DNA of 64,000 nucleotides from positions 10,673,721 to 10,737,720 of the forward strand of contig NC_051431.1 of NCBI RefSeq assembly GCF_001649575.2, read 5' to 3'. A model generated the notes under the pieces. The model saw only the letters and a program-made list of their open reading frames with translations. It was not told where the DNA came from and ran no database searches. The first letter of the stretch is position 1; every line of letters begins with the position of its first letter. A program made the position numbers and the translations under genes. Positions 1 to 12,000 of this stretch are shown piece after piece. The stretch is from Kryptolebias marmoratus. Taxonomy: Eukaryota > Chordata > Actinopteri > Cyprinodontiformes > Rivulidae.

Positions 1-1628
1 CTTAGTTTTTTCATCCTTCGGAAATGTGATGTATGTGATGTCATAAATGATAATGGGATGTAAATCCTAAAGTCTGTGCAGATTTCAAAACAAGTAACTG
101 TGTCATTCACAATAAAGCCGATTCCGACCAAACAACAGCACATGTGTGGAGTGAGCACAGTAGTAAACACATGAATGCCATTTCTCTGACACTTTCTCCT
201 CTATTTCTGTCCCATTTCCTGGCTCAGATCCAACAGAAGTCTCACAGGAAGTCATATTTGGATGTTCTCAGAAAGAACTATTGTTTTTCAACACGAAGGA
301 CAGAAAGGACCCCGACAACAAAACTTAATCAAATATGATTACTGGGAAAACTTGTATCGAAGATTTCCTGCAGTTGACAAAAGTTGCAGGTTAAACGTAC
401 TTTTTCAAAAACTACATTTTAAATTCGCCACCTGTAGTGGTGAATTTAAGGGGAAATGAATACGTTCACTTTAAATGCCCACTTCTTTTTTTCTTTTCTT
501 TTCTTTTGACTGATCTTAACATATGCTGAGGCATGAAGGGAGGTGCAACATTGTGCAGGAGGTCTCAGCATTTGGTTCAATGTCAAAGCATTCACGTGCA
601 AAGAGCTGGTAAGACTGAAGCAGGCTTGCGGCGGCAGAGGGGCTGGCACGGAGCACAGCGAGCCTCTCAGCAGACAATTGAAACAGGAAGCAAGGAAGGA
701 AGGGGTCTTTCACCCGGAGGAAGACTGGCAAACGCATTGGGATTGTGACAAGACAGCCACACAGTAACTCCAGAGACCACCAATTGTAAGAGCATCAAAC
801 ACACACACACACAGAAACAACACACACACTTCAATGGAGAAAAAGAGGAGGGGTGGAAGCATCGAGTGAGACAGACTCCCAACTAGAATTTCTTTACTGA
901 TAAATCAATAGGAGATTTTCTGTATTTTTCTTTACTTTTTGAAAGTTTCACTTTCCTTTTTTGGATAAAGGGGAGAAAGGGGATTTGGATATTTCACTTC
1001 CTTCTCTTTTCTTTTTTTTTTTTGAAATACTGAGTTTTCCATGGCTCTCAGTATTCTTCAAATGCTGACAATCACAGTAAAGAAACGAAAGGAGGGTAAG
1101 GCTTAGCTTCTAGATAAATCTATTTGAGATAAAATATCAGTTATGTGAAAGTATAACTATAACGCTGCACATATCTCCTAGACTGACAGATGAAAGCAAA
1201 GTGACTTCACCACTGGTTTGTAAACTACATCTAAGATTTTTTTATTATTATTTTGCCTTAGCCATTTTGCATATTTTGTTCCTAGAATTAATGTGCAAGA
1301 GATGGAGCCTTCAACTTATTTCTGTTTTACACTTCTGGAAACTAAAAGTACATGGGATATGAAAGTAATAGATTTTAGTTACTTTGGGCACCAGCACCTT
1401 GTACTTCTTTGTAGAGCCACTCCATTTTTGTTGGCGGATGCAGGTCTTCAACAGTGTTTTGTTGTTCAATGCAATGTTTCCTGACAAAATGTTAAACTGT
1501 AATGAGATGGTTGATGCTGCTCCGTTTGATTGGTTTGATTGGTTAACACTTGTACAAGGTCCTCTCTTCGTAATGTCTTTCAAAGTGTGTTTTTCTCACC
1601 CATTTAAAGATCTACTGAACGCTGGAAG
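1..1628 (+). other. Upstream region / probable 5' UTR and promoter of p2ry13
   Basis: No protein-coding exon is convincing here. Bases 530-760 are less AT-rich than their surroundings and contain several GGAAG (ETS-type) motifs, so a noncoding first exon or core promoter of the downstream receptor gene may lie there, but I could not fix a transcription start or a splice donor. Two short CA microsatellites lie at about 799-829. A 13-bp hairpin (arms 419-431 and 437-449, one G:T pair, 5-base loop) sits at 419-449. Bases 1080-1600 are AT-rich with nothing identifiable. Inference only: the 5' UTR probably ends in the exon that carries the start codon at 1629. Confidence 0.4.
944..1001 (-). promoter_or_regulatory. 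ISRE-like and ETS-IRF composite (EICE-like) motifs upstream of p2ry13
   Basis: On the minus strand, 944-956 reads GGAAAGTGAAACT, which fits an IRF/ISRE-type site. At 992-1001 the minus strand reads GGAAGTGAAA, an exact match to the ETS-IRF composite consensus GGAANNGAAA. Both lie 630-690 bp before the start codon. PU.1 and IRF8 are known drivers of microglial and myeloid genes, including the mammalian P2Y12/P2Y13 cluster, so the motifs suit the neighbouring gene. Binding is not shown by sequence alone, and short motifs occur by chance. Confidence 0.4.
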
Positions 1629-4330
1629 ATGAACAACACATCGTCCAATGCCCCCATTGGGTGTAATTCCACTAATGGTGTAACAAGCGTGGTTTTACCT
1701 GGTCTGTACGGCATCCTCTGTTTAGTCGCCCTGATACTGAACTCCCTTGCTGCATGGATCTTTTTCAAAATCCCCAGCAATTCAACATTTGTGGTCTTTC
1801 TAAAAAATGTGGTAAGCCACTGAATAAGGCTTTCATGAAGCAAATGCTTTGAGAATTGCAAATAACAACAAGACGTACCTCTTATGCTTTAACAACAGGT
1901 AGTGGCTGACTTGCTGATGACCCTGACCATCCCTATAAAAGTCTTGAGTGATGCAAATGGGGGTTCCGGGGATCTACGTGCCTTTCACTGCAGATACTCT
2001 GGTGTCCTCTTCTACACCACCATGTACATCAGCATTTTGTTGCTGGGCCTCATCAGTTTGGACCGTTACTTGAAGATCGTCAAGCCCTTTGAGAAGTGTC
2101 CTCTGCAGCGGGTCCGTGTTGGACAGCTTCTGTGCGCAGCTGTTTGGGTGGTGATGTTATCTCTGGCTCTACCCAACATCATTCTCAGCAATAAGCCGCC
2201 AAAATTCTCTCAGAATAGAATCAAGTGTTCCTCCATGAAGAACAAAGCTGGTCTGCGGTGGCATACAGGACTCAACTACTTCTGTCAGGTAGATATTCTG
2301 AAAAGAAATAAGAACTTTTAAAAATTGGGTTTATTCTGGTGAATGAAAGTGTTTCAGATATGTCATAAAGTCACATCTAGTGTTTCAAGCAAACAGTCAA
2401 TGCCTTGGTTCTGAAAAAAGTCATGAACAATTAATATTGCACCTGTTGAAGATAGCTCTTTGACTCAGTTTAGTAAAACAGAGTTTAATTTTGACCAAAA
2501 TAATCTCTAATCTGAGCAGGATCAAAACCAGAGTAGATTACTTTGCTTTTGGTCTGTGTAATTTTGCATTACAGGTTTTTTTACAGCAGATGTGTGATTC
2601 ATTGTCAACAACATCTCATGTGAAACACATATTGCAGAACAGAATGAATTGGGTGACACATGGCAGGAAACTATCTGATAAGGTTGGATAAAACTCTTAA
2701 AATTGTAGCATTTCAGTCTATCTGGGTTTTGTTTAAAGTGTGATTCACGGTGTAACACAGTTTCTGTTTCTGGCAAGTGGTATTTCCCAACTCCTTTTAT
2801 TGCAAAACAACAGAAAATACCCATTATTTCTTTTAAAATTTTGTGGCTTACATGCTGTATTTTTGACAGAAAAAACTAAACACAAAACAAAAAACAGTTT
2901 TGATCCTTACGCTTCATGAATCAGACAACCAATTTACAAATTTGCCTTTTTACAATGTAATACCAGTTACTATTAATTGTCAAGACAAATAAATTTAAGC
3001 AATCCAAAAAATAAAATAAAAATGTTTTAATTTAATTTACCTTCCTTAACTCTAGATTTTGCAAGAAATTTCTAGAATTTGAGTTTAATAAATCTTCTAA
3101 AATGTTCTAGAATATTCTAAACTTGAATATATATAAATATTATATGGTAATAAATAAATATATTATATATATTTATACATTATTATATTATATAAATATT
3201 TAAAACTTTTAGAAATTTCTAGGACTTTCTAGAAAGCACTGGAAGAATAGTGAAATTTAGCCATTTTCTATTTTGTTTAGCTAGTTTTAACCCAAAAAAC
3301 AAGACAACAGTAAAATTTTGTTACCTAGTGTTCTGGATGCATTATGATTTATCTAAAATTGTTTTATGATCGCATCACAGCCCTCTGCATCATAATCAAT
3401 CTGAATCGTGAGTTGCCTAAAGATTCCCACCCCTAATCTTCACACATTAGATTTTGCTGTGGCAGGACAGACGGACAGTAGTCAACTCTGGTCTCTGCCT
3501 ACCTCAGATTAGCTGTAAGCTCATCAGTTTGGTAAAACAGAAATTATTTCTCCAAACTAAAGTAGTCAAACAGGTGAGATAATAACTGTTCATAACCTTT
3601 TTCACAGAACCCCATTCATAAAAAAACACTAGTCCTGTGACTGTTTTTCTAATGTTTACAGACTTCATGCACTATGCCTTTTCTATGCAACTGTGTTATT
3701 TTAACTTCATGGATGAGTGTGGTATCAGCAACCTTATCCTAGTCTCATCAAAAGCTGAATATGTTTATTGCGTACCCTCCATTCAGTCATGTGGGACACA
3801 AATTTGGCTTCAACTTTCTGTTTTGCTTCATGAGTGTTTATGTTTACTTTTAGGTTGTATTTTGGGGCACGTTTGCCTTGATGGTCGTTTGCTACACAGT
3901 CATCAGCAAGAAGGTCTATGAGTCATACAAAGCCTCCAAGAGCAGCTCTCGGAGTGCAAGTCGAAGAACCAAAGCAAAAGTGTTTGTGGTGGTGGGGGTG
4001 TTTTTTATCTGCTTCGCCCCGTTCCACTTCGTTCGCGTTCCTTACACTCTGACTCAAACCAACAGCACACCAGCTACTTGCAGAGCAAAGGATGCATTAT
4101 ACCTAGCTAAGGAAACCACATTGTGGCTGTCGACCACTAATGTATGTCTTGACCCACTAATTTATGTCTTCCTGTGCAAGGTGTTCATGAGAAGACTGAC
4201 GGCCACATTCTGCAAAGCTGCCATGGGCAGTCCGAGAGCAACATCCATACAAATAGAGATGTCACAAATGAACCACAAACTGTCACCTAATGACATTTCC
4301 AAACAATTCATATCAGAGACTTCAGGATGA
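1629..4330 (+). CDS. p2ry13: P2Y13-like purinergic G-protein-coupled receptor
   Basis: Coding exons 1629-1811, 1899-2288 and 3854-4330 join in phase 0 across GT-AG introns to give 349 residues (human P2Y13 is 354). The product is a seven-helix plasma-membrane receptor; the family senses ADP-type nucleotides and couples to Gi. Visible landmarks: N-terminal NNT and NST glycosylation sequons; TM2 motif VADLLMTL; DRY at 116-118; ALPNIILSNK before extracellular loop 2; TM6 CFAPFHFVRVPYT with the family's H249-x-x-R252; the KE pair K277/E278 in loop 3/TM7; DPLIY at 291-295. Cysteines C92/C171 and C12/C267 match the two disulfides of the P2Y12 group. Similarity is higher to P2Y13 (LSD, LRAF-CR, LSNK, KETTL, DPLIY) than to P2Y12, P2Y14 or GPR87, from memory of the human proteins. 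Oddity: the seven-helix region itself is cut by two introns, at residues 61/62 and 191/192. The start ATG is the one that places the sequons and C12 correctly. Confidence 0.87.
2404..3630. repeat. Diverged arms of the palindromic (foldback) repeat in p2ry13 intron 2
   Basis: Bases 2424-2545 match the left arm of the dispersed palindromic family (AACAATTAATAT, then GATAGCTCTTTGA, then a CAGTTTAG stretch, then TTTAATTTTGACCA). Bases 3505-3625 match the right arm (CAGAAATTATTTCTCCAAAC, GTTCATAACCTTTTTCACAG). About 1 kb of AT-rich DNA separates the arms, so this is either one old copy with a secondary insertion or two partial copies. Confidence 0.5.
3064..3235. promoter_or_regulatory. Cluster of three heat-shock-element-like arrays flanking an AT core
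   Basis: Alternating GAA/TTC pentamers are perfect at 3064-3078 (GAA-TTC-GAA) and 3104-3118 (TTC-GAA-TTC). At 3211-3235 there are five pentamers with one mismatch. A long AT-rich stretch (3121-3210) lies between the second and third array. This spacing matches the heat-shock factor binding rule nGAAnnTTCn. The arrangement is roughly symmetric, so it may simply be an old inverted repeat that happens to carry TTCTAGAA units. Confidence 0.35.
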
Positions 4331-5240
4331 GCCTGAAACACTGTTTATTGTACTTGTTACAAAATCTGTTCAATTCAGTTGAATGAACAGTGCTATTTAA
4401 AGGCACAAGTTAAGTGGAGGTCATTAAGTTTTGTGCACACATTGCCTATTATTTCTGCACTGACCGAGCACTTCTGCACATGGTTTGCTTACTCATCTTA
4501 AACGTTTCCTTAACTATCCCCTTTGTCATTTTCTACTTCCTGTTGTCTAATCTTGTACAAACTGCCTTTCCCCTTTGCCGAACTTTTTTCTGAAACGTGC
4601 AAACTCTGACAGCACAAACTTTTTCATGTTTATTTATCTATGAGGTACTGAATGAATTGGGGATGAAATGGTGAAAAAGCAGAAGTTTAGATCGATTTAG
4701 TGGCAGTCATATATATGGTGAGTCTTATGTAATATTGTTAACCAAATGTATATTTGACACATTACAACTGTATATAGGTTCTTTTCATGGAGGAGAACTT
4801 GAAGAAATGAGTCATGCAAATATTGAGCTTAAAGGTTTAGTTTCCTCTTTCTATATTAGACATACCAGATAACGGAGGAGGAGTCTGAAATGTGGTAAAC
4901 TTGAATTTCTGATTAAATTCTTGACAAATGTGGAAAAAAACAGGTTGATCATTATCATTTTTGCATAAAACTGCCAGATTTTCTTTTTTTTTTATACACG
5001 TAACAAAACTTTACAAAGTTAAAAAGTACATGTATGTAGCAGGTTACCTTTACTTTTGAATACAGCAAAATAAAAGTAACTTAAATTAGTTCATAGCCAC
5101 ATAAGTCATTCCAGGAAACAAACAGATAGTTTCCTGCTTGTAGTGATGTAGAAATCAAAAATAGACAAAAGAGAAAAAATGTATATTGTTATAATGTTAC
5201 TAACTAAATAAACAAAGCCTTATTATATGTACATATTTGC
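4331..5240 (+). other. Probable 3' UTR of p2ry13
   Basis: AT-rich sequence directly follows the TGA at 4328-4330. An AU-rich-element-like TTATTTATC lies at 4630-4638. Candidate polyadenylation hexamers AATAAA are at 5069-5074 and 5207-5212, which would give a 3' UTR of about 0.75-0.9 kb. No transcript evidence is available, so the end is an estimate. Confidence 0.4.
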
Positions 5241-6539
5241 CCTTTCAGTTATTTAAATGCATGTAATTATTGGGTCTATTTTATGAAAGACATTTTGACT
5301 TGAAAGAACAGGACCAGCACTGGTGCATTAACAGAAAATTCTGGGTTTGCAGAAATGAGTCACAGCCAGCATTAATAGAACTGTGGTTCTCCTATTCTGT
5401 TAAATCAAAACATCTGCCATGAAACAGGTCAGCTGTTTTAAAAAAATGCAACAGTAATCTATTGGAAAGTGCAAACAACCGTTTGTGGGTTCTTCTTTTT
5501 TATGTTTTTGTTTACATGATGTTACAGGTTTTGTTTTTTATTAATCATTAAAAAACATCAAAACACATGATTTGTGATCATTTGTCCCGTTGAAAGTTTT
5601 GTTATTATGAGAAAAATTATATCATGCTTCTCTTTTGAACATAATAGTGAAATATGTAATGAATGTTTGCTCACTGAACGGGTCTAAACTTCTTTATGTG
5701 CTTTGCTTAATTATTATTTTTATTATTATTTCTTTGTCTGGTAAAATATTTGGTTTTTGTGTTCATATCTGACCTATGTTTCACATTTGTACATTTTAAA
5801 CCTGTGAGCTCGACTAAAGAGGATTCTGTATTTGTGTTTAACAAGACTGGTGATCAATACCTGCGGCCTTTTGCCAATTATCATTAACTGGACCAACAAC
5901 CAGCTCTACATACAAGATAAACGGAGCCACGTTGGCATCACTTATTGGTTTATAAACGGTAATTCTGAGAGAAGAAGTGACCATATGTGGAAAAGAAAGT
6001 GGAGATGGTCATATTTGAAACTTCTAGCCTAATATCTACTCGATTATGGAAATGCTTTCCGAAAGGACCACCAGCACTTTATTAGAAAGAGATATTTTTA
6101 TAAAATAACTGAAAACATTTTTGACCTCATGAAAGAAGCTTTTCTTTTTTACCTAATCAGGGAGTATTGGCTCCAAAGCCACACCCTAGCAGCCATCCGT
6201 GTTTCAGAACAAAAGAATTTTCCTCGTGCGCTTAACTTCTGAAGAAAAACTGAGCTATTTCCACCTTTTGTGTATAATAGTGGCCTGCAAAACATCCTTG
6301 CAAAACTGGAAATAAATGATAAAATGTTCGATAACGCTGAAGGCTAACTAAGTTTAACATTACCCCGAAGTACATCACCTTCTAAATAACTCACTGAACC
6401 AGAGAAGAGAAAAATATTTGTGAATCTAAAATAAATTGACTTCCTGTACTCTGCAACAACTAAAAGATGGGTTTTAGGACATTCGCAAACTATTTGTGCA
6501 GGATTAATGTCACCACCCACATGATTTATAATTGAGTCT
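5241..6539. other. Intergenic AT-rich sequence, nothing recognised
   Basis: Both strands were scanned. Only short spurious reading frames and AT-rich sequence are seen. No RNA gene, mobile-element core or array is recognisable. Confidence 0.5.
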
Positions 6540-6800
6540 GCATGCGGGTTTGATTAATCTAATAATGAAATATGATCTCTCTCCAGCCCACCCTCTGTCG
6601 GTCGTGACAGAAGCTGATATTTGGGCAGGAAATTAATGAGCTACAGCGCGGTCAGAGCGGCGACTACAGCCACCGGGAGGGCCGTTTGTCACCCGCAGAT
6701 TAAATCAGCTGACAGATGACCCTGTAGCTGAGAATCATGAGAAATGTTAAATGGCATTAACGGAAATTAAACAAACCGTGTGTTTGCACACACTCAGGTT
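6540..6800. promoter_or_regulatory. Possible conserved noncoding element
   Basis: This block is less AT-rich than its surroundings, repeat-free, and dense in homeodomain-type cores (TTAATCTAATAATGA, AATTAATGAG, GCATTAACGG) next to GC-rich segments. That composition is typical of vertebrate enhancers, but conservation cannot be judged from one sequence, so the call is inference. Confidence 0.25.
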
Positions 6801-8369
6801 GTGGGCAAATTGTGCCAAATTCCTCAAGGAGGACAGGACTAACAGTTCCTTCGAACTGGTTGGTTGGGTCAGAAAGACCTGACATGTTTACACATCAGTA
6901 AAGCCAATCAGAATGTCTTTTTAAGGTTTCATGTCAAGATGTTCCAGAAATATAAAAGCAGCTTAATGGAGCTTCATTCACAGGAAAACAAGTCATTCTA
7001 ACACATGGTTAAAGTGTTCAAACTGTCTCTGACAGAAATACAAATCAAATAATAAACGTTTAACTCACTTTTACCTCAACTAATCGCAGCAAAATTACCC
7101 AGCTTCAGCTGATGAAATGAGATGCTCGCCAACAACAGGGTCAACCCCGAGTGGGTAAAGTGCAACGCTCAGTTGCACTTGAGCTTCCAGTATAGCACAA
7201 AAAGAGTCTAAATACAGAACCTTATATAAAATAATGTGAAATGGCTCAAATCAATGACCATATTTCTCAACTGCTGTCCTTATTTTAGTTTTGATAGCAA
7301 AAGCTTTCCTGATCAGTGGCTGAAAGCTGAGAATGTGGTTTGATGAGGGTTTATTTTATTATTAAATGAACCTAAAATTTATTTTCCATCACAACAGCTA
7401 CATTTATAGAATCCCACAAAAAGATAACAAATACTAAAAACAAAAAGAAAAGAAGTACGGAGGAAAAATCCAATAAAAATACACAATTTCCTTTGACTTC
7501 CTGGTACATTTTCTGGAATACTGCAATAGGGCTGCTGTAAATACTTATCTGCAATGAACCGTTTTGCCCACTAGGGGGCAGAAGAACATATAATAAAATA
7601 AAATAACCTACTGTCTCAAATTTGACTGAAAAAGGACAGCGTGTCCTCCCAATTACAGATTGTGCATGTCATGAAGAGACTAAAACTGAGCATTTCAGAC
7701 TCAATTTCACAAGAAAAACTGCAGCCTAAGAAGAAATATCTGACACCACGCTCTAAAACAGTCAAAGCGTATCTGACTACGTATCAAATAAACTTAGCAA
7801 GGCTTTAAATTAGCATGAAATAGCCCCTTTAAAAGGACAGATACTATATGAGAAATACATTTATGAACAGGGTAAGGTAAGGTCACACATATTCATAAAA
7901 AGCAGAACAACTTTTACTATCCCACAGTTCAATAATAAGCTTTTATCGCTACTATTCTAGCTCTTGGACAGTTTTTACATCTCTTCATTAACCTTTTAGA
8001 CTCTGCTTGTTTTTAACTGATCTGTTTTGAAAAAAAGAAATTTTAATATTTAAAACATAACCTTACAGATAATGCATGTTGCTGTTTGCATGTTGATTCA
8101 GCATTCACACTATTGTTTTCACTGTTATTTTCCTGTTTATTTTTCTGGGCATTTTTTTTTTTTTTTTTTGCCTTCTAACTGCTTCTGCATACTTTGTGCT
8201 ATTCTCCTATCAAACATTCAGCTCATTCTAGACATGGGTGCCATGACTTTTAGTTTTTGTAACAATCATACATTCAAAAAATTTACCTTTATTTAAAGGT
8301 AAATACCCATCTTCAGTTCCTTCAAAAACACATTTCTTTTTGTTTACTCCCTCTATTGTTGTCTTCTTA
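6801..8369. other. Intergenic sequence, nothing recognised
   Basis: AT-rich spacer with short poly-T runs (for example 8152-8170). No credible exon, RNA gene or transposon terminus was found. Reading frames here are short and lack splice-site support. Confidence 0.5.
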
Positions 8370-8612
8370 TGCCACTTTCGATATTATTTTGCTACTTTTA
8401 ACTAACCTTTTGATACTCTTAGCTAGCCTTTAGCTGTTTTTAGCTTTGAATTAGCCAGCCTTTTGTTACTTTTAACTAACATTTTGCTGCTTTTTGCTAA
8501 TGTTGACACTTTTAGCTCTTAGCCAGTGTTATGCCACTTCCAGCTAACATTTCTGTATTTTTAGCTTTTAGCTAGTGCTTCTTTTAGCTTCTTTGCTCCT
8601 TTTGGCATTTAG
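8370..8612. repeat. Degenerate tandem repeat built on TTTTAGCTA / GCTACTTTTAACTA words
   Basis: About a dozen imperfect units of roughly 20-25 bp recur: CTACTTTTAACTAACC, TTAGCTAGCC, GTTACTTTTAACTAACA, CACTTTTAGCTCTTAGCC and so on. The pattern is an old low-complexity tandem expansion with no open frame. A similar vocabulary appears on the opposite strand near 57190-57260. Confidence 0.6.
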
Positions 8613-8810
8613 CTAGTTTCCTGTTTGTTTGTTTTGTTGTTTGTTTATTTGTTTTTCAGGTTTTAAAACTCAGTTTCAATTTGTCCAGCAAGCCTTAGTA
8701 AATCAGTCAGCATTCACACTTTTATTTTAGCTGAAAATTAAACATCTTTAGTTTTTGCTGCCTTTCCCCAAAAAATGAAATAAATAATTGTTTTAAGTTA
8801 AAAAAAATGT

Positions 8811-8890
8811 TTTATATGTGTGCAGCACTTTGGCCAGCGACAGTTGTTTTTAACTGTGCTATATAAATACATTTGATTTGATTTATATGT
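8811..8890 (+). mobile_element. Retroposon-like 3' end (GTGCTATATAAATA...TTGATTTGATT tail)
   Basis: The string GCAGCACTTTGG...GTGCTATATAAATA followed by ATTTGATTTGATTT looks like the 3' terminus of a common teleost retroposon with a short-repeat tail. The family name is not certain and no coding part is recognised upstream. It lies about 200 bp upstream of the mfsd1 start codon, at the edge of its promoter. Confidence 0.4.
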
Positions 8891-8939
8891 GATTAAATGC
8901 ATAAATTACTCCTAAACGACTGAAGCCATTTATGCTTCC

Positions 8940-9094
8940 ACTCGCTTCCGAGTTGATGCGCGCGCTCCCTCCCGCGACGTGCCCGACCGACGTGACGTCA
9001 CCGTGCCACGTGACTCTCCCGAGCCGGGTCATATGATCGATCGGTTCCGTCTTCCAGTCTCTGCCGTCGGAAGTTTTTCCCCTAACGGGCGAAC
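8940..9094 (+). promoter_or_regulatory. CpG-rich mfsd1 promoter with CRE, CLEAR-like E-box and YY1-like site
   Basis: GC content and CpG density rise abruptly in this TATA-less stretch. TGACGTCA (8993-9000) is a perfect CRE palindrome. GCCACGTGAC (9005-9014) differs by one base from the CLEAR element GTCACGTGAC, which TFEB uses to switch on lysosomal genes. AACATGGCGG (9093-9102) covers the start codon and matches the YY1 core on the opposite strand. Together these suit a housekeeping lysosomal gene. A at -3 and G at +4 give the ATG a strong Kozak context. Confidence 0.6.
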
Positions 9095-12000
9095 ATGGCG
9101 GACTTTGGGGAGCGGAGGAACCTGCTGGGGGACGAGGACGAGGACGAGGACTCGTTCGCCGACCGGCAGGCGGCCCGGGGCCCCGGCAGACTGATGGCCG
9201 CCATCTGCGACCCCAGCCGCCTCCTGCACCGGGTGGTTGTCCTCTTCTTCATGTGCTTCCTGGGATTCGGTGAGCGGCATCCTGGCGACACTTCAGGATT
9301 AACTGAAGTTACAGAAATCTAAAATGACATACAGAACACTTGTGGCGGATTTATTCTGCTCGTACGAAGCTCTTCTAATGTATTATTGTTATTATTATGT
9401 TGTTGTTGTTGTTTGTTAATGTTTGCGTTTTTGTTTTCCAGGAAGCTACTTCTGTTATGACAATCCAGCTGCACTTCAGAGTCAAGTCATCCAGGTAAAT
9501 TATTCTCATACAGCAGAAAATTAAAGTTTCTACACATCCCAGACTGAGACATCAACCCCGGGGGAGCATCCAGTTTGACACAGAGAGCTGAGGAGGTCTC
9601 TGCTCCACGATCCAATCAGAAACATCAACCCGCTTCCTGTTTAAATCCTGCCACTGAGGAGCAGCGTTTCTGTGTTGATTGGTTACGTTTAGAGCTCAAA
9701 TCTGAAATCATTCGAAGGGTTATGTTGTTCTTCTTCCCCTGATTCTCGCAGGATCTGAACCTGAACACTGAGACCTTCATGCAGCTGTACGCCTGGTACT
9801 CCTGGCCGAACGTGGTCCTCTGCTTCTTCGGGGGGTTTCTGCTCGACAGGGTTTTTGGGATCAGGTACAAAAAAAAACGAACAAACGACGTCGGTTTTGC
9901 ATTTTTTTTTCTTCTCCTTCGCCAATGTTGTGCTCTCGACTAAATCGAAAGTGAAAGAGGGGATTGTGCGGACGCCGCCCTGATGCTTATCCACTCTTGT
10001 CTTTGCAGGATGGGAACCATCATCTTCTCCCTGTTCGTCTGTGTCGGACAGGTTGGCCTACTTTAAGATCTAGATGTTTTTTAAACGATCAGTATGAATT
10101 GATGCAAAATGAATCCATGAAATGTTCATTTCCATTTTATGTGTTTTTAAACTTTTCACCTTTTTTTGCCATAGGTCATATTTGCAGCCGGAGCTCTGGT
10201 GAATCGTTTCTGGCTGATGGAAGCTGGGCGTTTTGTGTTCGGGTAAAAACTTTTAAGACCTCCATGATCAACACAATACAGATGTTTTAAGCTTCTTCTC
10301 AGTGATGTAGGTATTAGATCAACTTTTGTTTCCGTATAGTTTGATTCAGCCAGACTTTCTTGTAATCTTTCTTTAAAGTTTGCTTGATCAGTTTCTTTCC
10401 AGTCTTTGTGAAAGTTTTCCCAAGTTATTTTTTGGTCTTTGGCTGCTTTTTTTTCACTCATTCTCAGTCCAGTGCCCGAGTATTTTTTAGAAGATTTTTA
10501 ATTTTTTGCTGTTCTTTAAGCTACCCCACTCTGAACTGTGGATCATTCAGACAAAGGAAGGCTTCTAAACTCATTTGTTGTGTTGAGACAATAATCATCC
10601 ATCACCAAAAAGAAAAAAAAAGCTTTGAAATATTCTTAAAGTCTCAAAAAACTATTCATAAAGACGACTTTAACAGAGTAGAAAAAAGTCTTGACTCCTT
10701 GGAAGCAAAGTTTGAAGAAATTAGGGGAGTTTTTAACACTTTTTTTCACAGTATCGTAAATTCCTCAAAGTCTTGGAAAACTAAAACCTTCGACCGGTCT
10801 ACTAAATGGAGTCTAACTCTGCCGGTTTTCCCTTCTTTACGTGCTTCTTTCCCCTCCATAGCATCGGAGGAGAGTCCTTGGCCGTGGCCCAAAACACGTA
10901 CGCAGTCAACTGGTTTAAAGGCAAAGAGCTCAATCTGGTGTTTGGGCTTCAGCTCAGCATGGCTCGCCTGGTAAGAACAGAACATCCGGAACATGAACTT
11001 ACATATTTAAACATATTTAAAAGCCTGGCGTTTTTGGAAGGAATGCATATCACCTACCACCTTTCACGCCACAGTTTTAGACTAAGATCATCTTCTGTTG
11101 AGAAGTGATATCAGTCAGAGTATTTACCTTTTAGCTCAGTATTTGTAAAAAATGACTGAATTTCAATCATTTTTATGTTTGTGGTGGCCATTTTGGACTG
11201 GATTTTCTCCAAAAGTTAATCAGTCGTAGAGGAACAACCGAGGAGTTTTTATTGGGGGGAAAAAATCCATCTTGGATGTTAAAATTTGCTCATCTTTTCA
11301 AACAGATAGTTGACTCCAAGTAGTTAAAGGCAGCATTTGAAGTAAAGATATTGTGTAATCTGTTAGAAATCCCAATATGTGTCGGGAGATTAGTGTCAGC
11401 TACGCCCAAACCAAATATTAGGTCAATATTTGTAAAATTGACAGAATTATATGCATTTTTCTATCTTTTAGCGTGAGCTGGCCTTGGCCAGTTGACACTA
11501 AAAGGTTAATTAGTTGTAGATGTACACCCAGTGATTCAGTCGAATTCGGTCAGTGCTTCATGTGATATTTTAGTAAAAACACACACACACACACACATCG
11601 TTGTGTGGTGTCAGCTCTCTCTCCCCTCGTTCGCAGGGCAGCACTGTGAACATGAACATCATGGGCTGGGTGTACAACCAGGTTGCGCTCGCCGTCGGCT
11701 CATCTGGACACACGGCGTTAGGCGGGTCGCTCATGATCGGTAGGTAACCCGCACCTGTGTTTCAGCTCCCCCGTTTCTCTCTCTGAGCCGGAACAGACTT
11801 TTAAATGGAGGTTCTGGTTCGGCGTGCTCCGCCTCCCTGCGCCGCCGACGCCGGAGCCTCTCTGTGTAAGTGATGATCTCAGATAACACGGCCCGCGCGG
11901 ACGGAGAAGAAGTGGTAAAAGAGAACTTAAAGTGCTACTTGCTGCCTCAGATGAATCACACGGGGCGGGAAAAGTGTCAGTTCTTGTATTTTTTTTTTTT

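Noticed and set aside
9029..9291. Minus-strand frames opposite mfsd1 exon 1
   Set aside because: These are shadows of the GC-rich, GAGGAC-repeated first exon, which encodes the acidic DEDEDED stretch of MFSD1.
10384..10974. 196-codon open frame on the + strand in mfsd1 introns 5-6
   Set aside because: It overlaps the real mfsd1 exon 6 (10862-10970) in a different frame, is F/S/K-rich and low-complexity, and matches no family.
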